Below, piece after piece: positions 34,480-43,390 of a stretch of 51,285 bases of DNA. Numbering within the stretch: position 1 is the stretch's first letter; each line of letters starts with the position of its first letter. Under the pieces are notes generated by a model. The model was not told the origin of the DNA, did no database searches, and saw only the letters and a program-made list of their open reading frames with translations. The position numbers and the translations under genes are program-made. This stretch comes from Ktedonobacterales bacterium (GTDB taxonomy: Bacteria; Chloroflexota; Ktedonobacteria; Ktedonobacterales; JADMIN01). Location: positions 1-51,285 of the forward strand of contig JAICVS010000015.1 of assembly GCA_025935195.1 (NCBI GenBank), read 5' to 3'.

Positions 34480-34809
34480 TCACTCACGGATCGGCCGCGG
34501 GAACCAGCTATCGGCTTCCATCAGCAGCTCGCCGTCACCCGTCACGCGAAACTTGCCGGCCTGATAGGCCAGCAGCGCATCTTCCTGGTAGGCCATCACG
34601 CGCATCCACAGGTCGAAGTCCGTCTCGACCGTCACCGTCGGCGCGGGATGTGGCCCGCACGCCACGCGGATCGTCCCGCCCTCGACAGCCGCATGGCAGA
34701 CGCCGGCCTGGCTGCCGCTGAACACATATTGCAGCACCGCCCGCCGTCCCGCGGCGCGCTGCGGCGAGAACGTCTCCTCCAGCCCACGCAGATACTCCGC
34801 GATCGTCAT
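34480..34809 (-). CDS. SCP2 sterol-binding-domain protein
   Basis: A 109-residue single-domain protein of the SCP2 fold: MTIAEYLRGLEETFSPQRAA, AVLQYVFSGSQAGVCHAAVE, CGPHPAPTVTVETDFDLWMR, MAYQEDALLAYQAGKFRVTG and the final LMEADSWFP. Such proteins bind hydrophobic ligands; the ligand here is unknown. ATG 34809 has GGAGG 8 nt upstream; longer frames to 34887 lack a comparable site. It lies alone, divergent from the hypothetical pair. Confidence 0.85.
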   Translation of the reverse strand: MTIAEYLRGLEETFSPQRAAGRRAVLQYVFSGSQAGVCHAAVEGGTIRVACGPHPAPTVTVETDFDLWMRVMAYQEDALLAYQAGKFRVTGDGELLMEADSWFPRPIRE

Positions 34810-34908
34810 CCGCTCTGCCTCCTCCGCGTCTCGCCCCACACGCGCCATCGCGTCTCCAGTCGTCCTCGACCGATCACCAGGTACCACAATGGAATACGCC
34901 AGCCTGTT

Positions 34909-36261
34909 TCAGTCCGTTCGATCCATCACTTCGGCCCGCAGCAGATCGTCCAGCGTCTCGCGCCGGCGCACCAGCCGCGCCCGCCCGTCCGCGACGAAGA
35001 CCACCGCCGGGCGCGGCGCCAGATTGTAGTTGCTCGCCATCGCCAACTGGTACGCCCCGCTCACCGGAATCGCCAGCGTCTCGCCCGCGCGCGCCAACGG
35101 CAACATCATCTCCTCCACCAGCACATCGCCCGACTCGCAGTAGCGCCCCACGATGCGCGCCCGCTCGGCGGCCGGCGCCGTCATGCGCTCGGCCAGCGCC
35201 GCGTGGTAGCGTGCGCCGTAGAGCGCGGGGCGCGGGTTGTCGCCCATGCCGCCGTCCACCGCCACCAGCGTCGTCCCGTCCGGCGCGCGCTTGCGCGGGC
35301 CGACCGTGTAGAGCGCGACGCCCGCGTGCGCGACGATGGCTCGCCCCGGCTCGACCACCAGCCGCGGCGGCTCCAGCCCGTGCCGCGCCACACCCGCGCG
35401 CAGTGCGCCCGTCACCGCCTCGGCGTATTCCTCAACCGTGGGCGGCGCCTCGCCCGGCGTGTACGCCACGCCTAGCCCGCCGCCAGGGCTGATCTCGCGG
35501 ACCGCCAGTCCGTGCGTGTCCCGCGACCGCGCCGCCGCCGTACAGAGGAACGCCGTCACCCGCACCGCCGGCCGCACGTCCAACAACTGTGATCCGGCGT
35601 GCGCGTGCAGCCCGACCAGCTCCAGCCATGGCGAGGCCGCCGCCCGCCGCGCCGCCGCATCCACCGCCGCCATGTCCAGCCCGAACTTCGATCCGGCATG
35701 CCCGGTGCGCACTGCCGCATGCGTCTCAGTCTCCACATCCGGGTTTAGCCGCAGCCAGATCGCCGCGCGCCGGCCGCGCTCGCGCGCCAGCGATTCGACC
35801 CGCTCCAGCTCCTCCAGGCTATCCACTACGACGCGCCCGACGCCGGCATCCAGCGCCGCCGCCAGCTCGGCCACTGGCTTGTAGTTGCCGTGCAGGTGAA
35901 TGCGCTCCGCCGGATAGCTGCTCGCTACCGCCAGCCCCACCTCACCCGCCGAGACCGCGTCTAGCTCTATGCCTTCATCCAGCAGGATGTGGCAGAGCGC
36001 GGGGGAGAGATAGGCTTTGCCGGCGTAGGCGACCGCGCTCGCCAACCAGCGCCCCGTGAAAGCATCGCGAAACGCGCGGCAGCGCGCGCGGATCGTCGCC
36101 TCGTCGTAGATGTAGAGCGGCGTGCCGAACTCGCCCGTCAGTCGCGCCGCCGCCACCCCGCCCAGCCAGAGCCGCCCGGCGCCATCCACCCGCGCCGTGT
36201 CAGGCCAGAGGTGCGCGTGCGGCGGCGGCGCCCAGGGTGATTCGTCTGCTCGTATCGTCAT
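34909..36261 (-). CDS. lysA: Diaminopimelate decarboxylase
   Basis: A 450-residue PLP enzyme that converts meso-diaminopimelate to lysine. It shows FGTPLYIYDEATIRAR, the PLP Lys in AYAGKAYLSP, GNYKP, HAHAGSQLLD, the glycine loop ISPGGGLGVAY, EPGRAIVAHAG, the catalytic Cys in CESGDVLVEE and the terminal GAYQLAMASNYNL. Length and order fit the family. There is no clear ribosome site before ATG 36261, so the start may be leaderless or slightly different. No other lysine genes are nearby. Confidence 0.96.
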   Translation of the reverse strand: MTIRADESPWAPPPHAHLWPDTARVDGAGRLWLGGVAAARLTGEFGTPLYIYDEATIRARCRAFRDAFTGRWLASAVAYAGKAYLSPALCHILLDEGIELDAVSAGEVGLAVASSYPAERIHLHGNYKPVAELAAALDAGVGRVVVDSLEELERVESLARERGRRAAIWLRLNPDVETETHAAVRTGHAGSKFGLDMAAVDAAARRAAASPWLELVGLHAHAGSQLLDVRPAVRVTAFLCTAAARSRDTHGLAVREISPGGGLGVAYTPGEAPPTVEEYAEAVTGALRAGVARHGLEPPRLVVEPGRAIVAHAGVALYTVGPRKRAPDGTTLVAVDGGMGDNPRPALYGARYHAALAERMTAPAAERARIVGRYCESGDVLVEEMMLPLARAGETLAIPVSGAYQLAMASNYNLAPRPAVVFVADGRARLVRRRETLDDLLRAEVMDRTD

Positions 36262-36362
36262 GCGGGCATGGTATCATGGCGACTGCTGGAGTGGAAGAAC
36301 GGTCCGCGTGACGCCCGCGTGCAGAGCGTGTGATAGGCGGCGAGCAGAGGGGAGCAGGCGGG

Positions 36363-37067
36363 ATGAGCCGGGCGGTGATCGCGGAGCTGCTGGCCTTGCA
36401 GCAGTTGGATCTGGACAGCGAGCGCGCCGGCATCGAGGCGGACGCGCTGCGCCGCGAGCTGGAGAACGACGTGCCCACCCGCGCGGCCCGCGCCGCGCTG
36501 CAAAAAGCGACCCAGGCGGCGGCCGTCCGTGCGCGCGAGGTGCGCGAGGCCGAGGCCGCGCTCGAAGACACGCAGGCGCGCATCCAGCGCCAGGAGACGC
36601 GCCTCTATGCCGGCGGCACGCCGCTCAAAGAGTTGAGCGCGCTGCAGCAGGAGATCGCCCACCTCAATGCCCAGCGCGCCAGCCAGGAAGATGCGCTGCT
36701 GGCGGCGATGGAGGCGAGCGAAGCCGCGCAGCGGACTGTCGCGCAACGGCGCGACGCGCTGGATGCGGCGATGCGGGCGCAGGGCGCGGACCGCGCGCAG
36801 CTCGCGACAAAGCTTGCCGGCGCCGAGGCGCGGCTGGCCGATCTGCGTACCCGCCGCGACGCGAAGGCGGTGCCGCTCCCGCCCGACGCCCTCGCGCGCT
36901 ATGAGTCGCTACGTCGCACGCGCGGCGGCCGGGCAATCGCCGAGGTCAAGGGCGGGACGTGCCAGACCTGCCGTGTCAGCCTCACCACCGCCACGCTCCA
37001 ACGCGCCCGCGCCGGCAGCGAGTTCGTCCCCTGTAGCAACTGCGGCCGCATCCTGTACGTGCCATAG
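36363..37067 (+). CDS. Coiled-coil protein with C-terminal C4 zinc ribbon
   Basis: A 234-residue protein of the bacterial CT398-like/zinc-ribbon (DUF164) type. Residues about 5-170 form a long antiparallel coiled coil (AELLALQQLDLDSERAGIEA and RETRLYAGGTPLKELSALQQ are the typical segments), and the end holds GGTCQTCRVSLTTAT...FVPCSNCGRILYVP, a CxxC/CxxC zinc ribbon. The family is thought to bind nucleic acid or act with other machinery, but the role is not established. GGAG precedes ATG 36363 at 8 nt. The following GNAT gene starts 28 bp later. Confidence 0.9.
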   Translation: MSRAVIAELLALQQLDLDSERAGIEADALRRELENDVPTRAARAALQKATQAAAVRAREVREAEAALEDTQARIQRQETRLYAGGTPLKELSALQQEIAHLNAQRASQEDALLAAMEASEAAQRTVAQRRDALDAAMRAQGADRAQLATKLAGAEARLADLRTRRDAKAVPLPPDALARYESLRRTRGGRAIAEVKGGTCQTCRVSLTTATLQRARAGSEFVPCSNCGRILYVP

Positions 37068-37095
37068 TGAGGTCTGACGAAAGGAGGCCGGTCGC

Positions 37096-37683
37096 ATGAG
37101 CGATTCGATCTGGCAGGGCGAGCGCGTGCGGTTGCGCGCCGTCGAGCCCTCCGACTGGGAAACCCATTTCACGTGGGACCAGGACACCGCGAGCTACGGC
37201 CTGCTCGACCGCATCCACTTTCCCAAGTCGCGGGAGCGGGCAAAGCATTGGGCAGAGGCGACCGCGCTGCGCGAGCCGGAGGGTGACGCCTACCACTTCG
37301 AGATCGTGGATCGGGATGGTGCGCTGGCCGGCGCCATCGCCACCCACGCCTGCGATCCGCGCAACGGCACCTTCACCTACGGTGTGGCCGTGCGCGCGGA
37401 GCACCGGCGTAAAGGCTACGCCGCCGCGGCTATCGCGCTGGTGCTGCGCTACTATTTCCGCGAGCTGCGCTACTATTTCCGCGAGCTGCGCTACCAGAAG
37501 GTCACGGTCCAGGTCTACGACTTCAACGAGCCATCGCAGCGGCTGCACGAACGGCTCGGCTTCCAGCGCGAGGGCCAACTGCGCCGCATGATCTACACCA
37601 GCGGCCGCCATCACGACGTGCTGGTCTACGGGCTGACAGCCGAGGAGTTCGCCGCCGGATGTGGCGCGATGTATATCCTGTGA
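37096..37683 (+). CDS. GNAT-family N-acetyltransferase
   Basis: A 195-residue acyl-CoA-dependent acetyltransferase, probably of the RimJ/SpeG-like type acting on a protein N-terminus or small amine. The start WQGERVRLRAVEPSDWETHF, the acetyl-CoA loop VRAEHRRKGYAAAAIALVLR and NEPSQRLHERLGFQREGQLR are family features. A 21-bp in-frame tandem duplication (RYYFREL twice, 37444-37485) lengthens the helix after the acetyl-CoA loop. AAGGAGG lies 8 nt before ATG 37096. It follows the zinc-ribbon gene closely and may share its transcript. Confidence 0.9.
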   Translation: MSDSIWQGERVRLRAVEPSDWETHFTWDQDTASYGLLDRIHFPKSRERAKHWAEATALREPEGDAYHFEIVDRDGALAGAIATHACDPRNGTFTYGVAVRAEHRRKGYAAAAIALVLRYYFRELRYYFRELRYQKVTVQVYDFNEPSQRLHERLGFQREGQLRRMIYTSGRHHDVLVYGLTAEEFAAGCGAMYIL

Positions 37684-37746
37684 CATGCTGTCACGTGCTA
37701 TGGTGTGGTGAGTGTGATGGTGACGCGGAGGAAAGGAGCGGGCGAC

Positions 37747-38118
37747 ATGGCAACGGAGCTGACACCTGACGTGCTAGCCGAGCTGCGACGACAGCTCGAA
37801 GCGAAGCGCGCCCGGCTGCGCACAGCGCTGGGCATGGAGCCGCCGCCAACCGGTGATCCATCCGATCTGGTCGGCGACAGCGGCGACGCCAGCGTGGACC
37901 TCGAGGAGGCGGATCGCGAGTACGCGGGCGAGGAGGCCGCGCGCCACGACCTCGCCGAAGTGGAGCATGCGCTCGCCAAGTTCGCGCTCGGCACCTACGG
38001 CCGCTGCGAATACTGCGACGGCGAGATTCCGCTGGCGCGGCTGCGCGTGCTACCGGAGGCACGCTACGATGCCGCGCATGAGGCGCTGGCCGAGGCGCAG
38101 GGGCGCGGCGGCGCATGA
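37747..38118 (+). CDS. TraR/DksA-type zinc-finger protein
   Basis: A 123-residue protein with an N-terminal coiled coil (LAELRRQLEAKRARLRTAL), a short acidic middle (GDSGDASVDLEEADREYAGE), and the DksA-like finger GTYGRCEYCDGEIPLARLRV. Only the first CxxC is present; the second pair is replaced by RYDAAHE, so a complete C4 site is missing. The family binds the RNA polymerase secondary channel. AAGGAG lies upstream of ATG 37747. It is the upstream neighbour of the RNase HI gene. Confidence 0.85.
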   Translation: MATELTPDVLAELRRQLEAKRARLRTALGMEPPPTGDPSDLVGDSGDASVDLEEADREYAGEEAARHDLAEVEHALAKFALGTYGRCEYCDGEIPLARLRVLPEARYDAAHEALAEAQGRGGA

Positions 38119-38170
38119 GCGGCGGCGGCGCATGAGCGGCGGCGGCGTAGTGGGCGAGGGGGCGGCGGAG

Positions 38171-38617
38171 ATGAATGAGCGGCGCGTGCTGATCCTGCGC
38201 ACCGACGGCGCCGCGCGCGGCAACCCCGGCCCCGCTGCCGCGGGTGTGGTGATCGAGCGCGCCGACGGCACAACGGTTGCTGAGGGCAAACGCACCCTGG
38301 GCGTGCTGACCAGCAATCAGGCGGAGTATCGCGCACTCATCCTCGGCCTGCGCGCCGTCGCCCGCTACACCCCCGCCGCCGTGCGCGTCTGTCTGGATAG
38401 CGAGCTAGTGGTCAAGCAGATGGCGGGCGAGTACCGCGTGAAAGACGAGGCGCTGCGTCCGCTCTACGCGGAGGCATCCGCCCTGGTGCGCGCCCTGCCA
38501 GACGTCACCTTCACGCACGTCCCGCGCGCGCGCAACGCCCGCGCCGACGCCCTCGCCAACGCGGCGCTGGACGAAGCGGCTCGCCATGCGCGCGAGGCGC
38601 GCGAGGCGCGCGCATAG
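38171..38617 (+). CDS. Ribonuclease HI-family protein
   Basis: A 148-residue RNase H-fold enzyme for RNA in RNA-DNA hybrids. The four catalytic acids are visible: RTDGAARGNPGPAAAG (Asp), SNQAEYRALILGL (Glu), VCLDSELVVKQMAGEYRVK (Asp) and ARNARADALAN (Asp). The tail is Ala/Arg/Glu-rich. The length fits the short RnhA-like proteins seen in Gram-positive relatives and Chloroflexi. ATG 38171 with an AGGGGG site is preferred; an earlier ATG at 38132 is in a low-complexity GGCGGC duplication. Confidence 0.93.
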   Translation: MNERRVLILRTDGAARGNPGPAAAGVVIERADGTTVAEGKRTLGVLTSNQAEYRALILGLRAVARYTPAAVRVCLDSELVVKQMAGEYRVKDEALRPLYAEASALVRALPDVTFTHVPRARNARADALANAALDEAARHAREAREARA

Positions 38618-38643
38618 CCCTGACGGGGTACTGGAGGATCGGC

Positions 38644-39768
38644 ATGCGCGACACGCATCCGGCACGTCCTGAGCCGGCGCCGACCTGGCCGCTGACCGGC
38701 GAGCAGCCGATCGCCCGCGTCCCCCGCGCCCCGCGCCACGGCCATCCGCGCCTCTGGCGAGCCGTCCGCGCGCTGCTGGCGCTGCTGCTGCTCGTCCTCG
38801 TCGCCCTCGGTTTCGGCTACTGGCGGCTCAGCAAGACCGTCACCGACTTCCCCGGCGCCCACTTCAACACCGGCAAGAACGCAGTCTGGCTCGAACACGC
38901 CTGGGCCGGCCAACCCCACTCCGCCGCTGAGTTCGACCAGCTCGCGAACCGCCTCGGCCGTGAGCAGATCACCTACGTCTTCGCCCACGTCGGCCCGCTG
39001 GAAAGCGACGGCGCCATCCCCGCCGACCGCGCGCCCGACGCCGGCGCGCTGGCCGCGCAGCTTCATACCCGCCTGCCTAACCTGAAGATTCTCGCCTGGA
39101 TCGGCCAGGTGGAGATCGCCGGCGGCTACCCAGCGGACGAGAGCGTGGACCTGGCGGACTCGTCGGTGCGCGCGGGCATCGTCCACACCGCCGCCCATTT
39201 CGTCAACGACCTCGGCTACGACGGCGTGCATTACGACATCGAGCCGATCGTCAACAACAACAACCACTTCCTGGACCTGCTGGACGAGACGCACGCGGCG
39301 CTGCCGGCGGGGGCCATCGTCTCCGTCTCCGCGCAGAAGTGGGCGCCCAACGCCACCGTCGCCAGCCTCATCCACGACATCGGCCGCGCCGACGCCTGGT
39401 GGACCAGCTTCTACTACGCCGCCGTCGCCAAGCACGCCGACCAGATCGTCGCCATGCTCTACAACACCGCCATGCCCACCGCCTCCGCCTACCAGCTCGC
39501 CGTCAAGCAGGAGACGGCGAACATCCTCGAAGCGGCGCGCAGCCCCAGCCGCCCGCCGGAGGTGCTGATCGGCCTGCCCACCTACCCCGGCAATGGCTTC
39601 TGGTATCACGACACCGCCGAGAATATGCGCACCGGCCTGAACGGCGTGATCGCCGGGCTGAACAGCGACACCGAGACGGCCCCTTTTACCGGCGTCGCCA
39701 TCTACCGCTACGCCCTCACCAGCGATAGCGACTGGTCTACCTACGAGGCGATGTGGTTGGGGAAGTGA
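38644..39768 (+). CDS. Membrane-anchored GH18-like glycosidase
   Basis: A 374-residue protein. After a Pro-rich cytoplasmic start, one hydrophobic helix (LLALLLLVLVALGFGYW, about residues 45-62) anchors an external TIM-barrel-like domain. The motif GYDGVHYDIEPI matches the DGxxxDxE active site of glycoside hydrolase family 18, with the last Glu as proton donor. The segments ITYVFAHVGPL, LPNLKILAWIG and IAMLYNT-like QIVAMLYNTAM fit barrel strands. The substrate could be a chitin- or peptidoglycan-type glycan. GGAGG lies 6 nt before ATG 38644. Confidence 0.75.
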   Translation: MRDTHPARPEPAPTWPLTGEQPIARVPRAPRHGHPRLWRAVRALLALLLLVLVALGFGYWRLSKTVTDFPGAHFNTGKNAVWLEHAWAGQPHSAAEFDQLANRLGREQITYVFAHVGPLESDGAIPADRAPDAGALAAQLHTRLPNLKILAWIGQVEIAGGYPADESVDLADSSVRAGIVHTAAHFVNDLGYDGVHYDIEPIVNNNNHFLDLLDETHAALPAGAIVSVSAQKWAPNATVASLIHDIGRADAWWTSFYYAAVAKHADQIVAMLYNTAMPTASAYQLAVKQETANILEAARSPSRPPEVLIGLPTYPGNGFWYHDTAENMRTGLNGVIAGLNSDTETAPFTGVAIYRYALTSDSDWSTYEAMWLGK

Positions 39769-40029
39769 GCGCGCATAGAGTAGTTCCAGTCGCATATCGT
39801 CTACCCCCATAGTACACACGGTATGCGAATTGCTTAGGTTGCCGCGGACGGGAGGCATGGTCTACTATGGAAAAAGAAGCGCCGAGAGCAGGTGAGCGCG
39901 TCATCCGCATCTAGCCATGACGGTCGTGATTCTGGAAATCCCCCAACAATCGGGTCGGAGAGCCGAGGAAGGGTTCACTGTCGGCAGACCGCCGGTGATA
40001 CCATCTACCCCATCATAGGAGCCTTGCCA

Positions 40030-42105
40030 ATGGGCATGCCGCAGCGAACGCATACCGCTGGCGCGAGCGCCGCCGCGGTGGAGCATCGGCACCTGGAGGC
40101 GCTCGTCGAGGGGCAAGGCCGGGTGCTGGAGATGATCACGCGCGGTATGCCCCTGGCGGATATCCTCGTGATGATCGCTCGTTGGGTCGAAGCGCAGTCA
40201 GAGAGTGGCCTGGTCGCCTCGCTCCATCTCCTTGACCCTGAGGGGCGGCACCTGCTGCGTGGCGCGGCTCCCAGCCTGCCGGACGCCTACAACGACGCCA
40301 TCCACGGGCTCGCGATTGGGCCGCGGGCCGGCTCCTGCGGCACCGCCGCATACACCAAAGAAACTGTGATCGTGGAAGACATCGCGCATGATCCGCTCTG
40401 GATGGAGTACCGCGATCTCGCCCTGCCGCATGGGTTGCGGGCGTGCTGGTCAACGCCGCTGATCGGCAGCGATGGCGGGGTATTGGGCACGTTCGCGATG
40501 TACTACCGCCATCCGCGGCTACCCACTGAGGATGATCGGCAGATCATTCGGCTGGTTTCGCGCACGGCCATCCTGGCGATTGAGCACCAACAGGCGGAAG
40601 AAGAGCGCGAGCGACTGCGCGCGAGCGAACAGCGTGCGCTGCTTCAGGCTGAGGCGGAACGGCGGCGATTGCATGACATTCTCATGGAGGCGCCGGCGGT
40701 GATCGCTGTGATGCGCGGGCCGGAGCACGTCTATGAGCTAGCCAACCCCCTGTACATGCGGGCGATCGGCAGAGGGCGCGAGGTGCTTGGCAAGCCGATC
40801 CGCGAGGCGCTGCCCGAATTGGCGGGGCAGGGAATCTATGAGTTGTTGGACCGCGTGTATGCGAGCGGCGAGACCCATGAGGGCAAGGAGGTGCCAGTCA
40901 GGCTCGACCGCGCCGGCAATGGCACATTAGAGGACGTGTACTTCAATTTCGTCTACCAGCCCAGCAGAGACGAGTCGGGCGTGATGGATGGCATCCTGGT
41001 TCACGCGGTGGATGTGACTGATCTCGTCCGCGCGCGCCAGCAGGCGCAGGAGAGCGAAGAGCGGTTCCGCACGCTCGCCGACAATATGTCCCAATTCGCC
41101 TGGATGGCGGACGAGACCGGCTTCATCTTCTGGTACAACCAGCGCTGGTACGACTACACTGGCACGACGCTGGATGAGATGAAAGGCTGGGGCTGGCAAA
41201 AGGTTCACCATCCCGATCACGTAGCGCGCGTCGTCGCTAAGATCAGCGCATGCTTCCAGAGCGGAACGCCCTGGGAGGACACCTTTCCCTTGCGCGGCAA
41301 GGATGGGAGGTACCGCTGGTTCCTCTCGCGCGCCATCCCCATCCGCGACGCGTCTGGCAGAGTCATGCGCTGGTTCGGCACAAACACCGACGTGACCGAA
41401 CAGCGCCGGCTCGAACAGCAGAAGGACGATTTCATCAGCATCGCCAGCCACGAGCTGAAGACGCCCGTGACGAGCGCGAAGGCGTACGCGCAACTGCTGG
41501 CTCTGCGCTTCCAAAAAGCGGGAGATGCGCGCTCGGCGGATCTGCTCGGCAAGATGGACGGCCAGTTGAACAAGCTGACCAAGCTCATCGCCGATCTGCT
41601 CGACGAGACCAAGATCGAGGGCGGCAAGTTCAAACTCCAGCCGTCCACCTTCGACTACGGCGCGCTGGTCGCGGACATCGTCGAGGAAGTGCAGCGCACA
41701 GCGACGCGCCATACGCTCGTCTGCGAGCTCGCGCCCTCGATTAGCGTAACGGGGGACCGCGAGCGCATCGGGCAGGTGCTGACCAACTTGCTCACGAACG
41801 CCGTGAAATACTCACCGCGGGCGGATCGGGTCGTCGTACGGACCGCGCCTGGCGAGGGGGAGATCATCACCAGCGTGCGCGATTTCGGCCTCGGTATCGC
41901 CAAAGAGAAGCAGGGCAAGGTGTTCGACCGCTTCTTCCGCATTGAGGGAAAGGAGCACGAGACCTATCCGGGGCTTGGCCTCGGCCTGTATATCTCGGCC
42001 GAGATCGTGCGGCGCCACCATGGGCGTATCTGGGTTGAGAGCGAGGAGGGCCAGGGTTCTATCTTCGCCTTCGCGCTGCCGCTGCCAGCGACACCAGAGG
42101 AATAG
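40030..42105 (+). CDS. GAF-PAS-PAS sensor histidine kinase (soluble)
   Basis: A 691-residue kinase with no membrane helix. Domains in order: GAF (about residues 30-185, with GPRAGSCGTAAYTKETVIVE), a first PAS (about 210-330), a second PAS (about 345-460, WYNQRWYDYTGTTLDEMKGW, typical PAS_3-type), H-box DDFISIASHELKTPVTSAKA, N-box LTNLLTNAVKYSP, G1 RDFGLGIAKE and G2 GLGLGLYISAEIV. ATG 40030 has AGGAG 8 nt upstream; the frame is open to 39892. The GAF part may bind a small molecule or tetrapyrrole; not shown. The next gene, 25 bp away, is a single-domain response regulator and the likely partner. Confidence 0.93.
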   Translation: MGMPQRTHTAGASAAAVEHRHLEALVEGQGRVLEMITRGMPLADILVMIARWVEAQSESGLVASLHLLDPEGRHLLRGAAPSLPDAYNDAIHGLAIGPRAGSCGTAAYTKETVIVEDIAHDPLWMEYRDLALPHGLRACWSTPLIGSDGGVLGTFAMYYRHPRLPTEDDRQIIRLVSRTAILAIEHQQAEEERERLRASEQRALLQAEAERRRLHDILMEAPAVIAVMRGPEHVYELANPLYMRAIGRGREVLGKPIREALPELAGQGIYELLDRVYASGETHEGKEVPVRLDRAGNGTLEDVYFNFVYQPSRDESGVMDGILVHAVDVTDLVRARQQAQESEERFRTLADNMSQFAWMADETGFIFWYNQRWYDYTGTTLDEMKGWGWQKVHHPDHVARVVAKISACFQSGTPWEDTFPLRGKDGRYRWFLSRAIPIRDASGRVMRWFGTNTDVTEQRRLEQQKDDFISIASHELKTPVTSAKAYAQLLALRFQKAGDARSADLLGKMDGQLNKLTKLIADLLDETKIEGGKFKLQPSTFDYGALVADIVEEVQRTATRHTLVCELAPSISVTGDRERIGQVLTNLLTNAVKYSPRADRVVVRTAPGEGEIITSVRDFGLGIAKEKQGKVFDRFFRIEGKEHETYPGLGLGLYISAEIVRRHHGRIWVESEEGQGSIFAFALPLPATPEE

Positions 42106-42130
42106 GATCGGCCTGGAAGGAGATCGCGGT

Positions 42131-42505
42131 ATGGGCACGGATCAAGATGGCAAGCGAAAGACGATCCTGATTGCCGACGATGATCCCGGCATCGTTGACG
42201 CGATCGCTCAGTTCCTGGAGGAAGTCGGCTACGCGGTGCGGACGACCGTTGACGTGACAACCATCGGCCAGCTCGCGGATGGCCTGCCCGATCTCATCCT
42301 GCTCGACATCCGCATGTCCGGCCGCGATGGCGGCGAGATCTGCCGGCAACTCAAGCGCGCGGACGCGACGCGCGCCATTCCCATCATCATCTTTTCCGCC
42401 AGCAAGGATACTGAGCGCATCGCGCGCGATGCCGGCGCCGACGACTTCATCGCCAAGCCCTTTGACATGTATCAACTTGTCGAGAAGATCGAGCGGTACG
42501 TGTAG
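42131..42505 (+). CDS. Single-domain response regulator
   Basis: A 124-residue stand-alone receiver domain: KTILIADDDPGIVDAIAQFL with the acidic pair, LILLDIRMSGRDGGEICRQL with the phospho-acceptor Asp, IIIFSASKD and the conserved Lys in DDFIAKPFDMYQL. There is no output domain, so it may relay phosphate or bind a partner, as CheY/Spo0F-like proteins do. AGGAG lies 8 nt before ATG 42131. It forms a two-gene unit with the kinase upstream. Confidence 0.95.
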   Translation: MGTDQDGKRKTILIADDDPGIVDAIAQFLEEVGYAVRTTVDVTTIGQLADGLPDLILLDIRMSGRDGGEICRQLKRADATRAIPIIIFSASKDTERIARDAGADDFIAKPFDMYQLVEKIERYV

Positions 42506-42528
42506 CCCGGTGCCGTGCATGGTGGCGC

Positions 42529-43293
42529 TCAGTGCGCCAGCTCCGTGAACAGCTCATCCAGCGTGCGCGCCGTTCCCAGGATCGTCGGCGCGCCCAGCCG
42601 CTCGTTGTAGGTGTCCTCGCGCAGCGCCCGCAGCCGCGCCACCAGCGCGGAGAACGCCGCCAGGTCGTCCGTCTCGAACCAGGTGACGAAGTCGGCGTCG
42701 GCCAGCCCTGTCGCGTGGTAGAGCCGGCGCTTCACCTTCGCCAGATACTCGATCCCCACTGCCGTGTGCTCGCGCATCAGTGCCAGCCGCTTGGCCTCCG
42801 GCAGATTCCACCACGCCGCCGACTTGCGCGTCGGGATCACGACGGCGTAGCGCGGCGGCAGCCCGCCCGCGTACTCGGTGGCTTGCAGCGCCTGGAGCTG
42901 ATCCGGCGCTTGTGAGGCGTAGACCAGCGGCCGTGTCACGCCCGTGAGCGTGTGGCGCACGGTCAGGTGGCGCCCCGGCCGCGTGCGCAGCAGGTCCGCG
43001 ATCACCGCCTGGCTTTGCTCGGGCTGGCGGGCGTGCAGCCGCAAGAGGAAGTGCGAGCGCTCCGTCAGCCCAACCGTGAGATAGCCGTCCACGGCGACAC
43101 GCTCCGTATGCGCGGCGATGACCTCCAGCGGCTCGCGCGCGCCCACGCGCCGCGACGCGCCGTTCAGCTCGGCCCACGACGCGCCCAGCTCGAACAGCGC
43201 GAACGTGCCGAAGACGCCCATCTCGTCCGGGCTAGACGGCGCACTCTTCGTCGCTTCGGTTGCTTCCGTCTCTTCGGTCGCTTCAGAGGACAT
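42529..43293 (-). CDS. Chlorite dismutase/HemQ-family heme protein
   Basis: A 254-residue protein of the Cld superfamily. Typical features are SHFLLRLHARQPEQSQAVIA, PTRKSAAWWNLPEAKRLALM, the proximal His in MREHTAVGIEYLAKVKRRLY, LADADFVTWFETDDLAAFSA and the end APTILGTARTLDELF. Most family members in Gram-positive-like bacteria are coproheme decarboxylases (HemQ), but no other heme genes are near and the residues needed to separate chlorite dismutase from HemQ cannot be judged here. The N-terminus has an acidic Thr/Glu/Ala repeat (EATEETEATEAT). GGAGGTGA lies just before ATG 43293. Confidence 0.85.
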   Translation of the reverse strand: MSSEATEETEATEATKSAPSSPDEMGVFGTFALFELGASWAELNGASRRVGAREPLEVIAAHTERVAVDGYLTVGLTERSHFLLRLHARQPEQSQAVIADLLRTRPGRHLTVRHTLTGVTRPLVYASQAPDQLQALQATEYAGGLPPRYAVVIPTRKSAAWWNLPEAKRLALMREHTAVGIEYLAKVKRRLYHATGLADADFVTWFETDDLAAFSALVARLRALREDTYNERLGAPTILGTARTLDELFTELAH

Positions 43294-43390
43294 CGCTCAC
43301 CTCCGCCATATCCCGATGCCTTGCGCCATTGTACGGCATATCAGGCCAGCGTGGGAGGCAAACCAGATACTATCTACACTCACAGCCAGG

